Below the pieces are notes generated by a model. It ran no database searches. It saw only the letters and a program-made list of their open reading frames with translations, and was not told the DNA's origin. 7,590 nt of DNA from JAUZQZ01 sp036985955 (lineage in GTDB: Bacteria; Pseudomonadota; Zetaproteobacteria; Mariprofundales; Mariprofundaceae), in NCBI GenBank assembly GCA_036985955.1, contig BTQQ01000080.1, positions 1 through 7,590 on the forward strand, read 5' to 3'. The first letter of the stretch is position 1; each line of letters begins with the position of its first letter. A program made the position numbers and the translations under genes. This document shows positions 1-7,406 of this stretch, in pieces.

Positions 1-614
1 ATGTCGGTATAAAAGAACATTTCATCCTTGGCTTTTGAATATTCCACCCAGCGATCCCTGGATTCCAGATCCATGGGGCTAAGTTTCCAGTGCTTGGTCG
101 TGTCCGTGGCCCGCTTCTGAAAACGTTTTTCCTGCTCGGCATCGCTGACCGAAAACCAGTATTTGAGAAGAAGAATCCCCGAACGCACAAGCATGCGTTC
201 AAACTCAGGGCAGGAACGTAAAAACTCACGGTACTCTTTATCGGTGCAATAGCCCATCACGCGCTCCACCCCGGCCCGGTTGTACCAACTACGGTCAAAT
301 ACGACGATTTCACCTGCGGCAGGTAAATGCTGGACATAGCGTTGAAAATACCACTGTGTTTTTTCCCGATCCGAAGGAGCGGGCAATGCCACCACATTAC
401 ATCCGCGTGGATTCAGCGGATCCAGAAGGCGTTTGATGGTGCCGCCCTTGCCGGCAGCATCTCGCCCCTCAAAAACAATAACAATACGCAGACCCTGATC
501 CTTGACCCAGTATTGAAACTTGACCAGTTCCTCATCGATCCTGGCCAAAGCCTTTCTATATTCCTTATCGGAAATCTTTTTGTGATGCTGGGTGCCTGCT
601 GTGTGTCCGGACAT
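1..614 (-). CDS. ppk2: Polyphosphate kinase 2 (PPK2) family protein, 3' end cut by window
   Basis: PPK2 enzymes are cytoplasmic P-loop kinases that transfer phosphate between polyphosphate and nucleotides (NDP or NMP). The reading frame runs from ATG at 614-612 to the window edge, giving 204 codons with no stop. A Walker A motif GRDAAGKGG lies at residues 50-58, followed by RGCNVVALPAPSDREKTQWY. A Walker B/lid segment VVFDRSWYNRAGVERVMGYC starts at residue 104, and WKLSPMD lies near the end of the visible part. These are the hallmark blocks of PPK2. Single-domain members are about 260-300 residues, so roughly 60-80 C-terminal residues lie outside the window. The start is supported by GGGGGAAG at 628-621, 6 nt upstream. 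A terminator and its own candidate promoter separate it from the upstream NYN gene, so it is probably an independent unit. The family is near certain; substrate preference (ADP, GDP or AMP) cannot be read from the sequence. Confidence 0.95.
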   Translation of the reverse strand, partial: MSGHTAGTQHHKKISDKEYRKALARIDEELVKFQYWVKDQGLRIVIVFEGRDAAGKGGTIKRLLDPLNPRGCNVVALPAPSDREKTQWYFQRYVQHLPAAGEIVVFDRSWYNRAGVERVMGYCTDKEYREFLRSCPEFERMLVRSGILLLKYWFSVSDAEQEKRFQKRATDTTKHWKLSPMDLESRDRWVEYSKAKDEMFFYTD

Positions 615-645
615 AAACCACTTCCCCCGTTTGCCTGACAACAGG

Positions 646-673
646 ATTGTACGCAGCGAATGAGAAAAAACAA
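646..673 (-). promoter_or_regulatory. Candidate sigma70-type promoter for ppk2
   Basis: On the minus strand TTGTTT (673-668) and TACAAT (651-646) are separated by 16 nt, close to the -35/-10 consensus. Transcription would start near 639 and leave a 5' leader of about 25 nt before the ppk2 ATG at 614. It lies just downstream of the terminator of the preceding operon, which is where a new promoter is expected. This is consensus matching by eye only. Confidence 0.5.
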
Positions 674-685
674 ACCGCCCCGGTA

Positions 686-719
686 ATAAAAAACCCGCCA
701 GCTTTGCAACTGACGGGTT
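686..719 (-). terminator. Rho-independent terminator of the ftsK-to-NYN operon
   Basis: Read on the minus strand, AACCCGTCAG (719-710) and CTGGCGGGTT (701-692) form a 10-bp stem with one G-U pair and an 8-nt loop. A run of six T residues (693-688) follows, then TTA. On the plus strand the same stem has a C-A mismatch in place of the G-U pair, so the structure is built for minus-strand transcripts. It sits 33 nt after the stop codon of the NYN gene and before the ppk2 promoter. Confidence 0.88.
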
Positions 720-751
720 ATATAAAATAAAAGGGACAGTTTAATTCAGAC

Positions 752-1567
752 TCACTCCTCGTGCGAATAACTCTTGATGATGTAGCCGCCGGATTTTTCG
801 TCCAGCTCCAGTTTCAGTAGTCCCCGCGCCTGCGCCTCTTCCAGCAGCTGGCCGAAGCTGCGGAAACCGTGATAGCTCTCCGAAAAACCGGGATGGCGAC
901 GCTTCAGGGTCTGCTTGACCATCGAACCCCAAACCTTCTCCTCCTCACCGCGCTCTTTGAACAAACCTTCGAGCGTGGCCATGACCAGATCAATCCCCTC
1001 CTGCTTCAGCACATCTTCGCCCTTCGGGGCCGCCTTGGCTTTAGCTCTGGTGGATGAGCGGAGGCGCCTGACCTTGCCTTTTTTCTCCGATTCACGCACC
1101 AGATCATCGTAGTAGATAAACTCGTCGCAGTTGGCGGTGAGCAGATCGGAGGTGGAGTTTTTTACACCCACACCGATCACCAGTTTGTTGTTTTCGCGCA
1201 GCTTGGAGACCAGTGGTGAGAAATCGGAATCCCCACTGATGATGACGAAGGTATCCACATGCGCCTTGGTGTAGCAGAGGTCCAGCGCATCGACGACCAT
1301 ACGGATATCGGCCGAATTCTTGCCACTCTGACGCACATGCGGAATTTCGATCAGCTCGAAGGCCGCTTCATGCATCGGCGCCTTGAAATCCTTGTAGCGT
1401 TCCCAGTCGCAATAGGCCTTCTTGACCACGATGTTGCCCTTGAGCAGCAAACGCTCCAGCACCTTTCTGATATCAAAGGCGGCAAATTTGGCATCACGTA
1501 CGCCCAGCGCCACATTCTCGAAATCACAGAACAGGGCCAGGCTTCGGGTGTTGTTATTCTCGCTCAT
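752..1567 (-). CDS. NYN-domain (PIN-like, LabA/DUF88-type) protein with C-terminal LOTUS/OST-HTH-like region
   Basis: A 271-residue protein with two parts. Residues about 8-155 match the NYN fold: LALFCDFENVA (acidic D15 and N18), SADIRMVVDAL (D87) and FVIISGDSDFSPLV (D113, D115). These carry the acidic residues that form the metal site of PIN-like ribonucleases. A basic linker (KKGKVRRLRSSTRAKAKAA, about 162-180) follows. Residues about 185-268 (VMATLEGLFKERG, VWGSMVKQTLKRRHPGF, FRSFGQLLEEAQARGLLKL) resemble the LOTUS/OST-HTH domain, which in this architecture is thought to bind RNA. Bacterial members are generally uncharacterised; RNA cleavage or binding is inferred from the fold. An in-frame ATG 45 nt further upstream exists, but ATG 1567 overlaps the crcB stop as ATGA and has GAGGA 4 nt upstream, so I choose it. 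It is the last gene of the operon, followed by a terminator. Confidence 0.9.
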   Translation of the reverse strand: MSENNNTRSLALFCDFENVALGVRDAKFAAFDIRKVLERLLLKGNIVVKKAYCDWERYKDFKAPMHEAAFELIEIPHVRQSGKNSADIRMVVDALDLCYTKAHVDTFVIISGDSDFSPLVSKLRENNKLVIGVGVKNSTSDLLTANCDEFIYYDDLVRESEKKGKVRRLRSSTRAKAKAAPKGEDVLKQEGIDLVMATLEGLFKERGEEEKVWGSMVKQTLKRRHPGFSESYHGFRSFGQLLEEAQARGLLKLELDEKSGGYIIKSYSHEE

Positions 1568-1938
1568 ATCGTCCTCGCTAATTGTACACCAAGCCATGTA
1601 AGCACAAGGCAAATGAACACCTGCCCCAGCACATTGGCGGCTGCCAGTCCAAATGCACCGGATTGCATCAGGCGAATGGATTCCAGGGAATAGGTAGAAA
1701 AGGTGGTGAATGCGCCCAGTAACCCAACCGTGACGGCGAGACGCAGCAATTCCCCTGTGGTCGAGCGTTCAATCAGGTAAACAAACAGGAAACCAAGCGC
1801 AAAACTGCCCAGCGCATTGACTGCAAACGTACCCCATGGAAACGCCCCGCCCGCTGCTCGCTGCACTGCACCGGCCAGAAGCCAGCGCAATGATGCACCG
1901 ACCGCGCCACCTGCCGCAACAGCCAGTAAATGCCTCAT
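1564..1938 (-). CDS. crcB: Fluoride ion channel CrcB/Fluc
   Basis: A 124-residue inner-membrane protein of typical Fluc length. These proteins form antiparallel dimers that export fluoride and protect cytoplasmic enzymes. Four hydrophobic stretches are visible (about 3-25, 35-56, 65-88 and 96-119). Family motifs are GGAVGASLRW at residues 10-19, GTFAVNALGSFALGF at 36-50 with the pore Asn41, and GLLGAFTTFSTYSLE at 72-86 with the Phe pair (F77, F80) and the TTFST segment. Only one copy is seen, consistent with a homodimer. The start ATG overlaps the rarA stop as ATGA, with AAGGA 9 nt upstream, and its own stop overlaps the NYN start the same way. I did not recognise a fluoride riboswitch before it; the upstream DNA is rarA coding sequence. 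Confidence 0.95.
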   Translation of the reverse strand: MRHLLAVAAGGAVGASLRWLLAGAVQRAAGGAFPWGTFAVNALGSFALGFLFVYLIERSTTGELLRLAVTVGLLGAFTTFSTYSLESIRLMQSGAFGLAAANVLGQVFICLVLTWLGVQLARTI

Positions 1939-3236
1939 TTCTTCATGTCCTTCTTCCGTTCCTCCAACCAGCGCATACGTTCACCCAGCTTGTGCTCAAA
2001 CCCGCGATTTGTCGGCACATATAAATCAGTTTTTTTCATCCCGTCGGGAAAATGCTCCTGGGCAACCACTGCATCCGGCGCATGATGCGCATACTGGTAG
2101 CCTGCTCCGTGCCCAAACGCCTTCATCAGCTTCGTCGGTGCATTACGCAGATGCATGGGCACAGGCATATCCTGCGTTTCCCTTGCCAATTTTCGTGCTC
2201 CCTTCTCTGCCATATAAGCTGCATTGCTCTTCGGTGCCAACGCCAGATAAATCACCGCCTCAAACAAACCCTGCTCACCCTCGGGGGAGCCCATGATTTC
2301 AAACATGCGTTGCGCATTCAGGCTCACCGTCAAGGCGTTCGGATCGGATAAGCCGACATCTTCGGTGGCCATGCGAATCAGCCGCCGGGCAATATACAAT
2401 GGTTCCTCACCCGCCTCCAGCATGCGTGCCAGCCAGTAGCAGGCGGCGTCGGCATCCGAATCGCGCACGCACTTGTGCAAAGCGGAAATGATGTCGTAAT
2501 GAAAATCACCATTCCGGTCATATTGCGCGGCCCTGTGACTCCAGTGGTCTTGCACATCGCTTAACGCCCACCGCTTGTCCCTTGCCGCCATATAAAACGA
2601 TTCCATGGCATTTAAGGCATATCGCGCATCGCCATTGCTGGTAGAAACAATCCACTTCAATGCTTCCGTTTCCAGATCGAAATCCGGATTATCCTGTTGC
2701 AGCATAGCAAGCCCGCGCGCCAGAATATTTTCAAGGGCAGATGCATCAAGCGCCTTCAATACAATCACGCGGCAGCGCGATAACAGCGCATTATTGAGCG
2801 CAAAGGATGGGTTCTCGGTGGTCGCGCCGACCAGCACCAGTGTCCCATCCTCAATGTAAGGCAACAACACATCCTGCTGCGCTTTGTTAAACCGATGGAT
2901 TTCATCCAGAAACAGCAGGTATGAACGCCCTTTACTTTTGGCACGGCTGACAACCGCCTGAACCTCGGCCTTGCCCGCAGAAACGGCGGACAGGTGCTCA
3001 AAGGGCATGCTGGCGCTGCGGGCCATCATGTACGCCAGCGTCGTCTTGCCGACGCCCGGCGGCCCCCAGAAGACACAGGATGCGGCGCGCCCTTCCGCCA
3101 GTAGATGTGAAAACCATGAGTCCGGCGCGGTCAGTTCGGGCTGGCCAGCCACATCGTCAAGACAAGCAGGACGCAAACAATGCGCCAGCGGCGCATGCTC
3201 CGCTTCAGGACATGGACGCAAATCGCCCTGAAACAA
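1935..3236 (-). CDS. rarA: Replication-associated recombination protein RarA (MgsA), AAA+ ATPase
   Basis: RarA/MgsA is a clamp-loader-like AAA+ ATPase that acts at stalled replication forks and gaps (homologues: E. coli RarA, yeast Mgs1, human WRNIP1). Counting from TTG 3236 (433 residues): the N-terminal block APLAHCLRPACLDDVAGQ at 15-32, Walker A GPPGVGKTT at 58-66, Walker B LLFLDEIHRFNKAQQD at 107-122, sensor 1 GATTENPSF at 137-145, an arginine-finger region LLSRCRV at 151-157, and sensor 2 GDARYALN at 202-209. The C-terminal tetramerisation domain is complete (DIISALHKCVRDSDADAAC, APKSNAAYMA, HLRNAPTKLMKAFGHG, TNRGFEHKLGERMRWL). The start is uncertain. The first upstream ATG in frame (3410) lies about 150 nt inside the porin gene and gives an unrelated N-terminus. 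TTG 3236 or CTG 3251 (GAGGG 4 nt upstream) fits the family length. It lies about 22 nt after the porin stop and overlaps crcB by 4 nt. Confidence 0.93.
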   Translation of the reverse strand: MFQGDLRPCPEAEHAPLAHCLRPACLDDVAGQPELTAPDSWFSHLLAEGRAASCVFWGPPGVGKTTLAYMMARSASMPFEHLSAVSAGKAEVQAVVSRAKSKGRSYLLFLDEIHRFNKAQQDVLLPYIEDGTLVLVGATTENPSFALNNALLSRCRVIVLKALDASALENILARGLAMLQQDNPDFDLETEALKWIVSTSNGDARYALNAMESFYMAARDKRWALSDVQDHWSHRAAQYDRNGDFHYDIISALHKCVRDSDADAACYWLARMLEAGEEPLYIARRLIRMATEDVGLSDPNALTVSLNAQRMFEIMGSPEGEQGLFEAVIYLALAPKSNAAYMAEKGARKLARETQDMPVPMHLRNAPTKLMKAFGHGAGYQYAHHAPDAVVAQEHFPDGMKKTDLYVPTNRGFEHKLGERMRWLEERKKDMKK

Positions 3237-3258
3237 ATCCGGCTCGCTCAGGATGCCC

Positions 3259-4410
3259 TCAGAAATACCTGGTAATGGAAACTGCCAGCGTTTGCAGCCG
3301 CTGTTTGTAACGCCCGTCAAACGGTGCACTTCCGGTAATGGTGCGAGTGGGCGAGTAAACGAAGCTGTAGGCGGCGTCGAGGTGCAAACCAAACACCTCT
3401 GTGCCTGCACCTATACTGAGCCGATGGCTGTTGGCATCGACGACTCTGGCATTAAATCCGGTACTTTTCGTGGCCGCCTGGTCAAAGGCGTAACCAAAAC
3501 GAAATTGCGTCTGTTCCTGCCAGAACCATGTCAGGCCCACCATGGCCGAAAAGCTGTCTTGCAGATTCAGTGGGTTAAGTTCGGCGCCTGCAACGCCTTT
3601 ACCGGCAACATTCAGATCGGTCAGGGTGGACCAGCGCGTCCATGAACCGTTAAACTCCAGCTTGTATCGATCATAGAAATCGTGCGCAATGCCAAACTGC
3701 GCCATAGCCGGCAACGACACCTTTGTCTCCGCCGATCCGGTAATAGCGCCAACGGCATCACCGGATAAATTCAGCGTTGCACCCGAACGAAACACCGCTC
3801 CCACCGACCATGCCGGCCGCGGATGCCACATCCATGCAACGTGCCCGCCAACCGCAGTCGCATCCGCGCCACGAAACGTAGTCGTGGCACTGTTTACATC
3901 AATGCGCCCCCCATACCAGTCCGGTCCCGCTGCAATAGCCATGCTGCTACTGATAGCGTACACCGCATCCGCTGAAAAATGGAACACATTCAGACTGGTG
4001 CTCTGCGCCGCACCTCCAAAAGCAGTTCCCCACCCGGTATTGGCCGAAAAAGGAAGGTCAAAACCAACGCCCACACCCCAATCACCATCCGCAGGCATCC
4101 ACGTGGTATAAATCGAACCAGGATTGACAGGTGTTTGCGTGTTAGCAGGCGTACCGCCCGGTGGAGCCAATTGGGCAGATTGATCTTCAAAGCGCAGTGC
4201 GCCAGTAAACATCACGCCGATACCCGGCTGCCAGGCGATACCGGCAGGATTGTAGCGTACAGCGGAAGGATCATCCGCCGTCGCCACAAAAGCATTGGCC
4301 ACGCCTGCCGCCGATGCGGAATGATCAAGCGTTGCCAGTGCTGCGGCTCTTGCCTCCGGTACTGAGGCTATCCCTGTCAGTATCATGAGCATCCAGAGCA
4401 ATCGTTTCAT
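3259..4410 (-). CDS. FadL/TodX/OmpP1-family outer-membrane transport protein
   Basis: About 383 residues. A signal peptide (MKR, then LLWMLMILTGIA, then an ARA|AA cleavage site near residue 22) leads into the FadL-family N-terminus: SASAAGVANAFVATADDPSA at 31-50 and VRYNPAGIAW from 51, containing the NPA motif. The rest alternates like beta strands with many aromatic girdle residues (WGVGVGFDLPF, WSVGAVFRSG, TWFWQEQTQFRFGYAFDQAA) and ends in RYF, the terminal Phe used for barrel assembly. The family forms 14-strand barrels that import hydrophobic molecules such as long-chain fatty acids or aromatics; the substrate here is unknown. The length is slightly below E. coli FadL. Start choice: ATG 4410 has GGATGGG 6 nt upstream; in-frame ATGs at 4416 and 4425 are alternatives that add two or five residues. 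It follows lolA by 31 nt, an unusual position for this gene (see findings). Confidence 0.9.
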   Translation of the reverse strand: MKRLLWMLMILTGIASVPEARAAALATLDHSASAAGVANAFVATADDPSAVRYNPAGIAWQPGIGVMFTGALRFEDQSAQLAPPGGTPANTQTPVNPGSIYTTWMPADGDWGVGVGFDLPFSANTGWGTAFGGAAQSTSLNVFHFSADAVYAISSSMAIAAGPDWYGGRIDVNSATTTFRGADATAVGGHVAWMWHPRPAWSVGAVFRSGATLNLSGDAVGAITGSAETKVSLPAMAQFGIAHDFYDRYKLEFNGSWTRWSTLTDLNVAGKGVAGAELNPLNLQDSFSAMVGLTWFWQEQTQFRFGYAFDQAATKSTGFNARVVDANSHRLSIGAGTEVFGLHLDAAYSFVYSPTRTITGSAPFDGRYKQRLQTLAVSITRYF

Positions 4411-4441
4411 TTTCATCCCATCCATTTTTATAAAGTCATCA

Positions 4442-5050
4442 TTAGTGAAGTGGCAAAACATCTACGCCCGGTGGTATGTGGAACGTAAATTTAGCGGGTG
4501 GAGGCGGGTGGGAAATGACATCTTGTAACACAATTCTGTTGCGGTTCCCCAGGGTATCCACACTTTCCACATATGCGAGATGATCCCCGGCAAGCCCCAA
4601 CCACACCTTTTTTTTCTCACCAATACGCACATGGTAACGGCGCGTGGTTCTGTCCATCTTATCTCCCGCCTCAAGCAGGATGACATTGTTAAGCCCCATA
4701 CTTCCATCCAGTAACCGCATCACCGCCGAATCCACACCCTGCATCGTTTTAAGAATCTGCACCTGCATCAAATCCGGTTCATAATGCCAGATTGTATGCC
4801 CGTCACTGACAAACAATTGCTCATATGGCTCGGTATAGCGCCAGCGAAAACGTCCCGGTGTAAGCACATCCACCTCACCCCGATAGCGCTGCATTGTCCC
4901 ATCAGAGAAACGTATCGTTTGCTCGAACCGGGCCGAAAACCCATGCGCCCCGGTAAGCTGATTCAAGGCACGGGTCAATTCCGCAGGCAAAGGCGCAGCC
5001 ATTGCCATGGCCGGAAACCACAAACCCAGAAACAGCATCAGACGCATCAT
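4442..5050 (-). CDS. lolA: Outer-membrane lipoprotein carrier protein LolA
   Basis: LolA is the periplasmic chaperone that takes lipoproteins from the LolCDE complex and passes them to the outer membrane. From ATG 5050 the protein is 202 residues, the normal family length. A signal peptide (MMRLMLFLGLWFPAMAMA|A) precedes the LolA fold: FSARFEQTIRFSDG, then YRGEVDVLTPGRFRWRYTEP, then EQLFVSDGHTIWHYEPDLMQ, then VDTLGNRNRIVLQDV near the C-terminus. These give the alternating strands of the hydrophobic half-barrel. The frame is open further upstream, but that extension lies inside ftsK and would bury the signal peptide. ATG 5050 overlaps the ftsK stop as ATGA and has GGAG 7 nt upstream. The ftsK-lolA pairing is conserved in many proteobacteria and confirms the call. 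No LolB is visible in the window. Confidence 0.94.
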   Translation of the reverse strand: MMRLMLFLGLWFPAMAMAAPLPAELTRALNQLTGAHGFSARFEQTIRFSDGTMQRYRGEVDVLTPGRFRWRYTEPYEQLFVSDGHTIWHYEPDLMQVQILKTMQGVDSAVMRLLDGSMGLNNVILLEAGDKMDRTTRRYHVRIGEKKKVWLGLAGDHLAYVESVDTLGNRNRIVLQDVISHPPPPAKFTFHIPPGVDVLPLH

Positions 5051-7251
5051 TCGGCCACTCCACCACCATTCTCCAGCGATTTTGCCAGCACCTTGCGCAT
5101 ACCGCCGGAACCGGGCGGTGTCACCAGCCCTTCGCGCTCCATCTGTTCGACGATACGGCTGGCACGGTTGTATCCCACACGCAGATACCGTTGCACCATG
5201 GATACCGAACATTGTCCCTTCTGTATGACCAAATCTGCCGCTTCGTCATACTTGGCATCTGTTTCATTATCGGTGTTTCCATCATTCTGATCGTTATCAG
5301 CTATCTCAAACACCTCTTCACGGTATTCGGGCTCACCTTGCGATTTAAGATGTTCCACCAGACCCACCACTTCGGCATCGGACACGAATGCGCCATGGAT
5401 ACGCTGCAAAGTGTGGCCACTGGAGAGAAACAATGAATCACCCTGCCCCAGAAGCTGTTCAGCGCCCATCTGGTCCAGAATCGTGCGTGAATCCACGCGT
5501 GAAGACACCTGAAAGGAAATGCGGCTGGGAAGGTTCGCTTTAATGAGTCCGGTAATCACATCGACGCTGGGCCGTTGCGTGGCCAGAATCAGATGAATGC
5601 CGGAAGCACGCGCCTTCTGTGCCAGACGGCAGATGGACTGTTCCACATCCTTGCCTGCCACCATCATCAAATCGGCCAGTTCATCAATCACAATCACGAC
5701 ATACGGCAGGCGTCCCGTATCCTTCTCCTTGCGCACCGCCTTGTTGTAACCGTCGATATTGCGTACCCTGGCCTCGGACATCAGCCGGTAGCGCCGTTCC
5801 ATTTCATACACCGCCCAGGCCAGCGCCTTGGCCGCCTTGTGCGGATTGGTCACCACGGGTACCAAAAGATGCGGAATATCATCATACATGGACAATTCCA
5901 GCATTTTCGGATCCACCATAATGAGGCGCAAATCAGCCGGCGTGCGCGTCATCAACATGGAACAAATCATGCTGTTCACCGCCACCGACTTGCCCGAACC
6001 GGTTGTTCCCGCAATCAGCAAATGGGGCATTTTTTCTAAATCCGTCACTACCGGACGCCCTGCAATATCCACACCCAGTGCCAGCGGCAACACATGTTTT
6101 TTCCCGGAAAATGCCCGGCTTGCCAACACGTCGTGCATATACACTATTTCCCGTTCTTCGTTCGGAATCTCAATACCGATCACACTCTTGCCCGGAATAT
6201 TACCCGCTACCCGTACCGAAACAGCACTCATGGCCCGTGCCAGATCATCCTGAAGCGTTACAATACGACTCGCTTTGGTTCCCGGTGCCGGTTCGAATTC
6301 AAACTGAATCACCACCGGCCCTGGCTGCACCGCCACCACCTCGCCCTCGACACGGTAATCCAGCAACTTCTTCTCCAGCATACGCGCCATGGCTTGCAGG
6401 GATTGTTCGTTGTGAGCGCGTTTACCGCCCCTGGGTGACGTAAACAGGGATACAGCAGGCAATTTAAATCCTTCCCGTGATGGCTCATTGAGCGCCAGTT
6501 CGCCCTGTTGCTCTTCATGCGCCCGTCTGGACACTTCGACCCGCGCCTGTTTGCCAACCTGCGGCTCGATTTTGGATTTTCGCGCCACTTTTTCTTTTTT
6601 TACTTCCCGCCGCTGCTCGCGCGCAACCATTCGTTCCTTGCGCCCGGTCAGAATAAAGCGGACCCGGTTTGTCTGACGAATTGTCTGACGCAGGATAAAC
6701 GATGCGCATATCGCGGTGAGAGCGAATGCCTGTTTCACCAGGTGCAATACTGAAATATGAGACGCCGCGACAAAACTGCTTACGATCAGTGCCAGCAACA
6801 GCACATCGCGGCCAATGGCATGCAGTGGCTGACGCAAGCCAGCAGCAATCAGACTGCCCAGTGCGCCACCCGCACCAGCCGGAAGCGTTTGAACAGAGGT
6901 AGAAAACCATGTTTGATGCGCATCGGCCAGCGCACACAACCCCAGCACGACCGGCAACCAGAACAGTGAAGTCCACCCGCCCAGCCACGGATGCATCCCG
7001 CGCGCCAGCCGCACCGCAATGACCATACACAACAACAGCCACAGCCATGCCCCGAAACCAAACAACTGGTACAAAAGATCGGCAGCATACGATCCAAACA
7101 GCCCGGCCTGATTAAGTGCCGCATTCGAAGATATTTCATGGTTAAATGATGGGTCTTGTGGTGCAAAACTGTACAGAGCGACAGCCAGTGTTGCCGTCAC
7201 AGCCGCCAGCAACAGAGCCGCTGACTCGCGTACCAGTGCACGGGTATTCAT
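5047..7251 (-). CDS. ftsK: DNA translocase FtsK (FtsK/SpoIIIE family)
   Basis: FtsK anchors at the division septum and pumps DNA to complete chromosome segregation and activate XerCD at dif. The 734-residue protein has an N-terminal membrane domain (hydrophobic segments about 11-30, 58-83, 94-110 and 148-188). A short, basic, coiled-coil-like linker (about 204-250, KKEKVARKSK) replaces the long Pro/Gln linker of enteric FtsK. The alpha and RecA-like beta motor domains follow, with Walker A GTTGSGKS at 415-422, Walker B VVIVIDELADLMM at 518-530 and ATQRPSVDVITG at 557-568. The C-terminal gamma winged helix (about 668-725; QRYLRVGYNRASRIVEQME) reads KOPS/SRS polarity sites. An acidic Asp/Asn-rich stretch (651-668) separates motor and gamma. 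ATG 7251 has only a weak AGG upstream. It overlaps by 1 nt (TAATG) the stop of a small ORF in the preceding repeat element, and its stop overlaps lolA. Confidence 0.97.
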   Translation of the reverse strand: MNTRALVRESAALLLAAVTATLAVALYSFAPQDPSFNHEISSNAALNQAGLFGSYAADLLYQLFGFGAWLWLLLCMVIAVRLARGMHPWLGGWTSLFWLPVVLGLCALADAHQTWFSTSVQTLPAGAGGALGSLIAAGLRQPLHAIGRDVLLLALIVSSFVAASHISVLHLVKQAFALTAICASFILRQTIRQTNRVRFILTGRKERMVAREQRREVKKEKVARKSKIEPQVGKQARVEVSRRAHEEQQGELALNEPSREGFKLPAVSLFTSPRGGKRAHNEQSLQAMARMLEKKLLDYRVEGEVVAVQPGPVVIQFEFEPAPGTKASRIVTLQDDLARAMSAVSVRVAGNIPGKSVIGIEIPNEEREIVYMHDVLASRAFSGKKHVLPLALGVDIAGRPVVTDLEKMPHLLIAGTTGSGKSVAVNSMICSMLMTRTPADLRLIMVDPKMLELSMYDDIPHLLVPVVTNPHKAAKALAWAVYEMERRYRLMSEARVRNIDGYNKAVRKEKDTGRLPYVVIVIDELADLMMVAGKDVEQSICRLAQKARASGIHLILATQRPSVDVITGLIKANLPSRISFQVSSRVDSRTILDQMGAEQLLGQGDSLFLSSGHTLQRIHGAFVSDAEVVGLVEHLKSQGEPEYREEVFEIADNDQNDGNTDNETDAKYDEAADLVIQKGQCSVSMVQRYLRVGYNRASRIVEQMEREGLVTPPGSGGMRKVLAKSLENGGGVAE

Positions 7252-7406
7252 TAGGGCCTGTTAGGGAGGTGCTGATTAACTCTGGCTAGATGAGTTTGCA
7301 ATTCAAAGCTGCCGGGTTCAAGGCAAAGATTGCAAGTAATAGCAAGGCTATTGCTAAAAGCTTTAACGTAGAAACCGACCGTTTTGAATGTAAAATCACG
7401 AGTCAT
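7251..7406 (-). CDS. Possible 51-residue ORF spanning the repeat element, ending on the ftsK start
   Basis: ATG 7406-7404 opens 51 codons (starting MTRDFTFKTVGFYV, ending LARVNQHLPNRP) that stop at TAA 7253-7251, which overlaps the ftsK ATG as TAATG. A strong Shine-Dalgarno-like AAGGAGGTG, part of the element's terminal repeat, lies upstream, but the 13-nt spacing from GGAGG to ATG is long. I recognise no domain. It may be a chance ORF in the element. It could also be a short coupling peptide that brings ribosomes to the ftsK start, whose own ribosome-binding site is weak. No protein function is claimed. Confidence 0.3.
   Translation of the reverse strand: MTRDFTFKTVGFYVKAFSNSLAITCNLCLEPGSFELQTHLARVNQHLPNRP

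Noticed and set aside
413..709. Minus-strand frame overlapping the start of ppk2
   Set aside because: It is an alternative frame of the PPK2 coding region with no family resemblance; part of it covers the terminator and promoter.
1568..1612. 15-residue N-terminal extension of the NYN protein
   Set aside because: ATG 1567 has a ribosome-binding site and a standard ATGA overlap; the extension lies within crcB.
1939..2040. Possible fluoride riboswitch upstream of crcB
   Set aside because: The region encodes the conserved end of RarA and I see no recognisable riboswitch core; crcB is expressed by coupling instead.
3237..3410. N-terminal extension of rarA to ATG 3410
   Set aside because: It lies inside the end of the porin gene, gives a sequence unlike any RarA N-terminus, and would overlap the porin by about 150 nt.
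5051..5212. N-terminal extension of lolA
   Set aside because: It overlaps the ftsK gamma domain and would place about 54 residues before an otherwise perfect signal peptide.
5441..5448. KOPS-like octamer GGGCAGGG on the minus strand, inside ftsK
   Set aside because: About one match to GGGNAGGG is expected by chance in 7.6 kb on two strands, and KOPS sequence is not known for this lineage.
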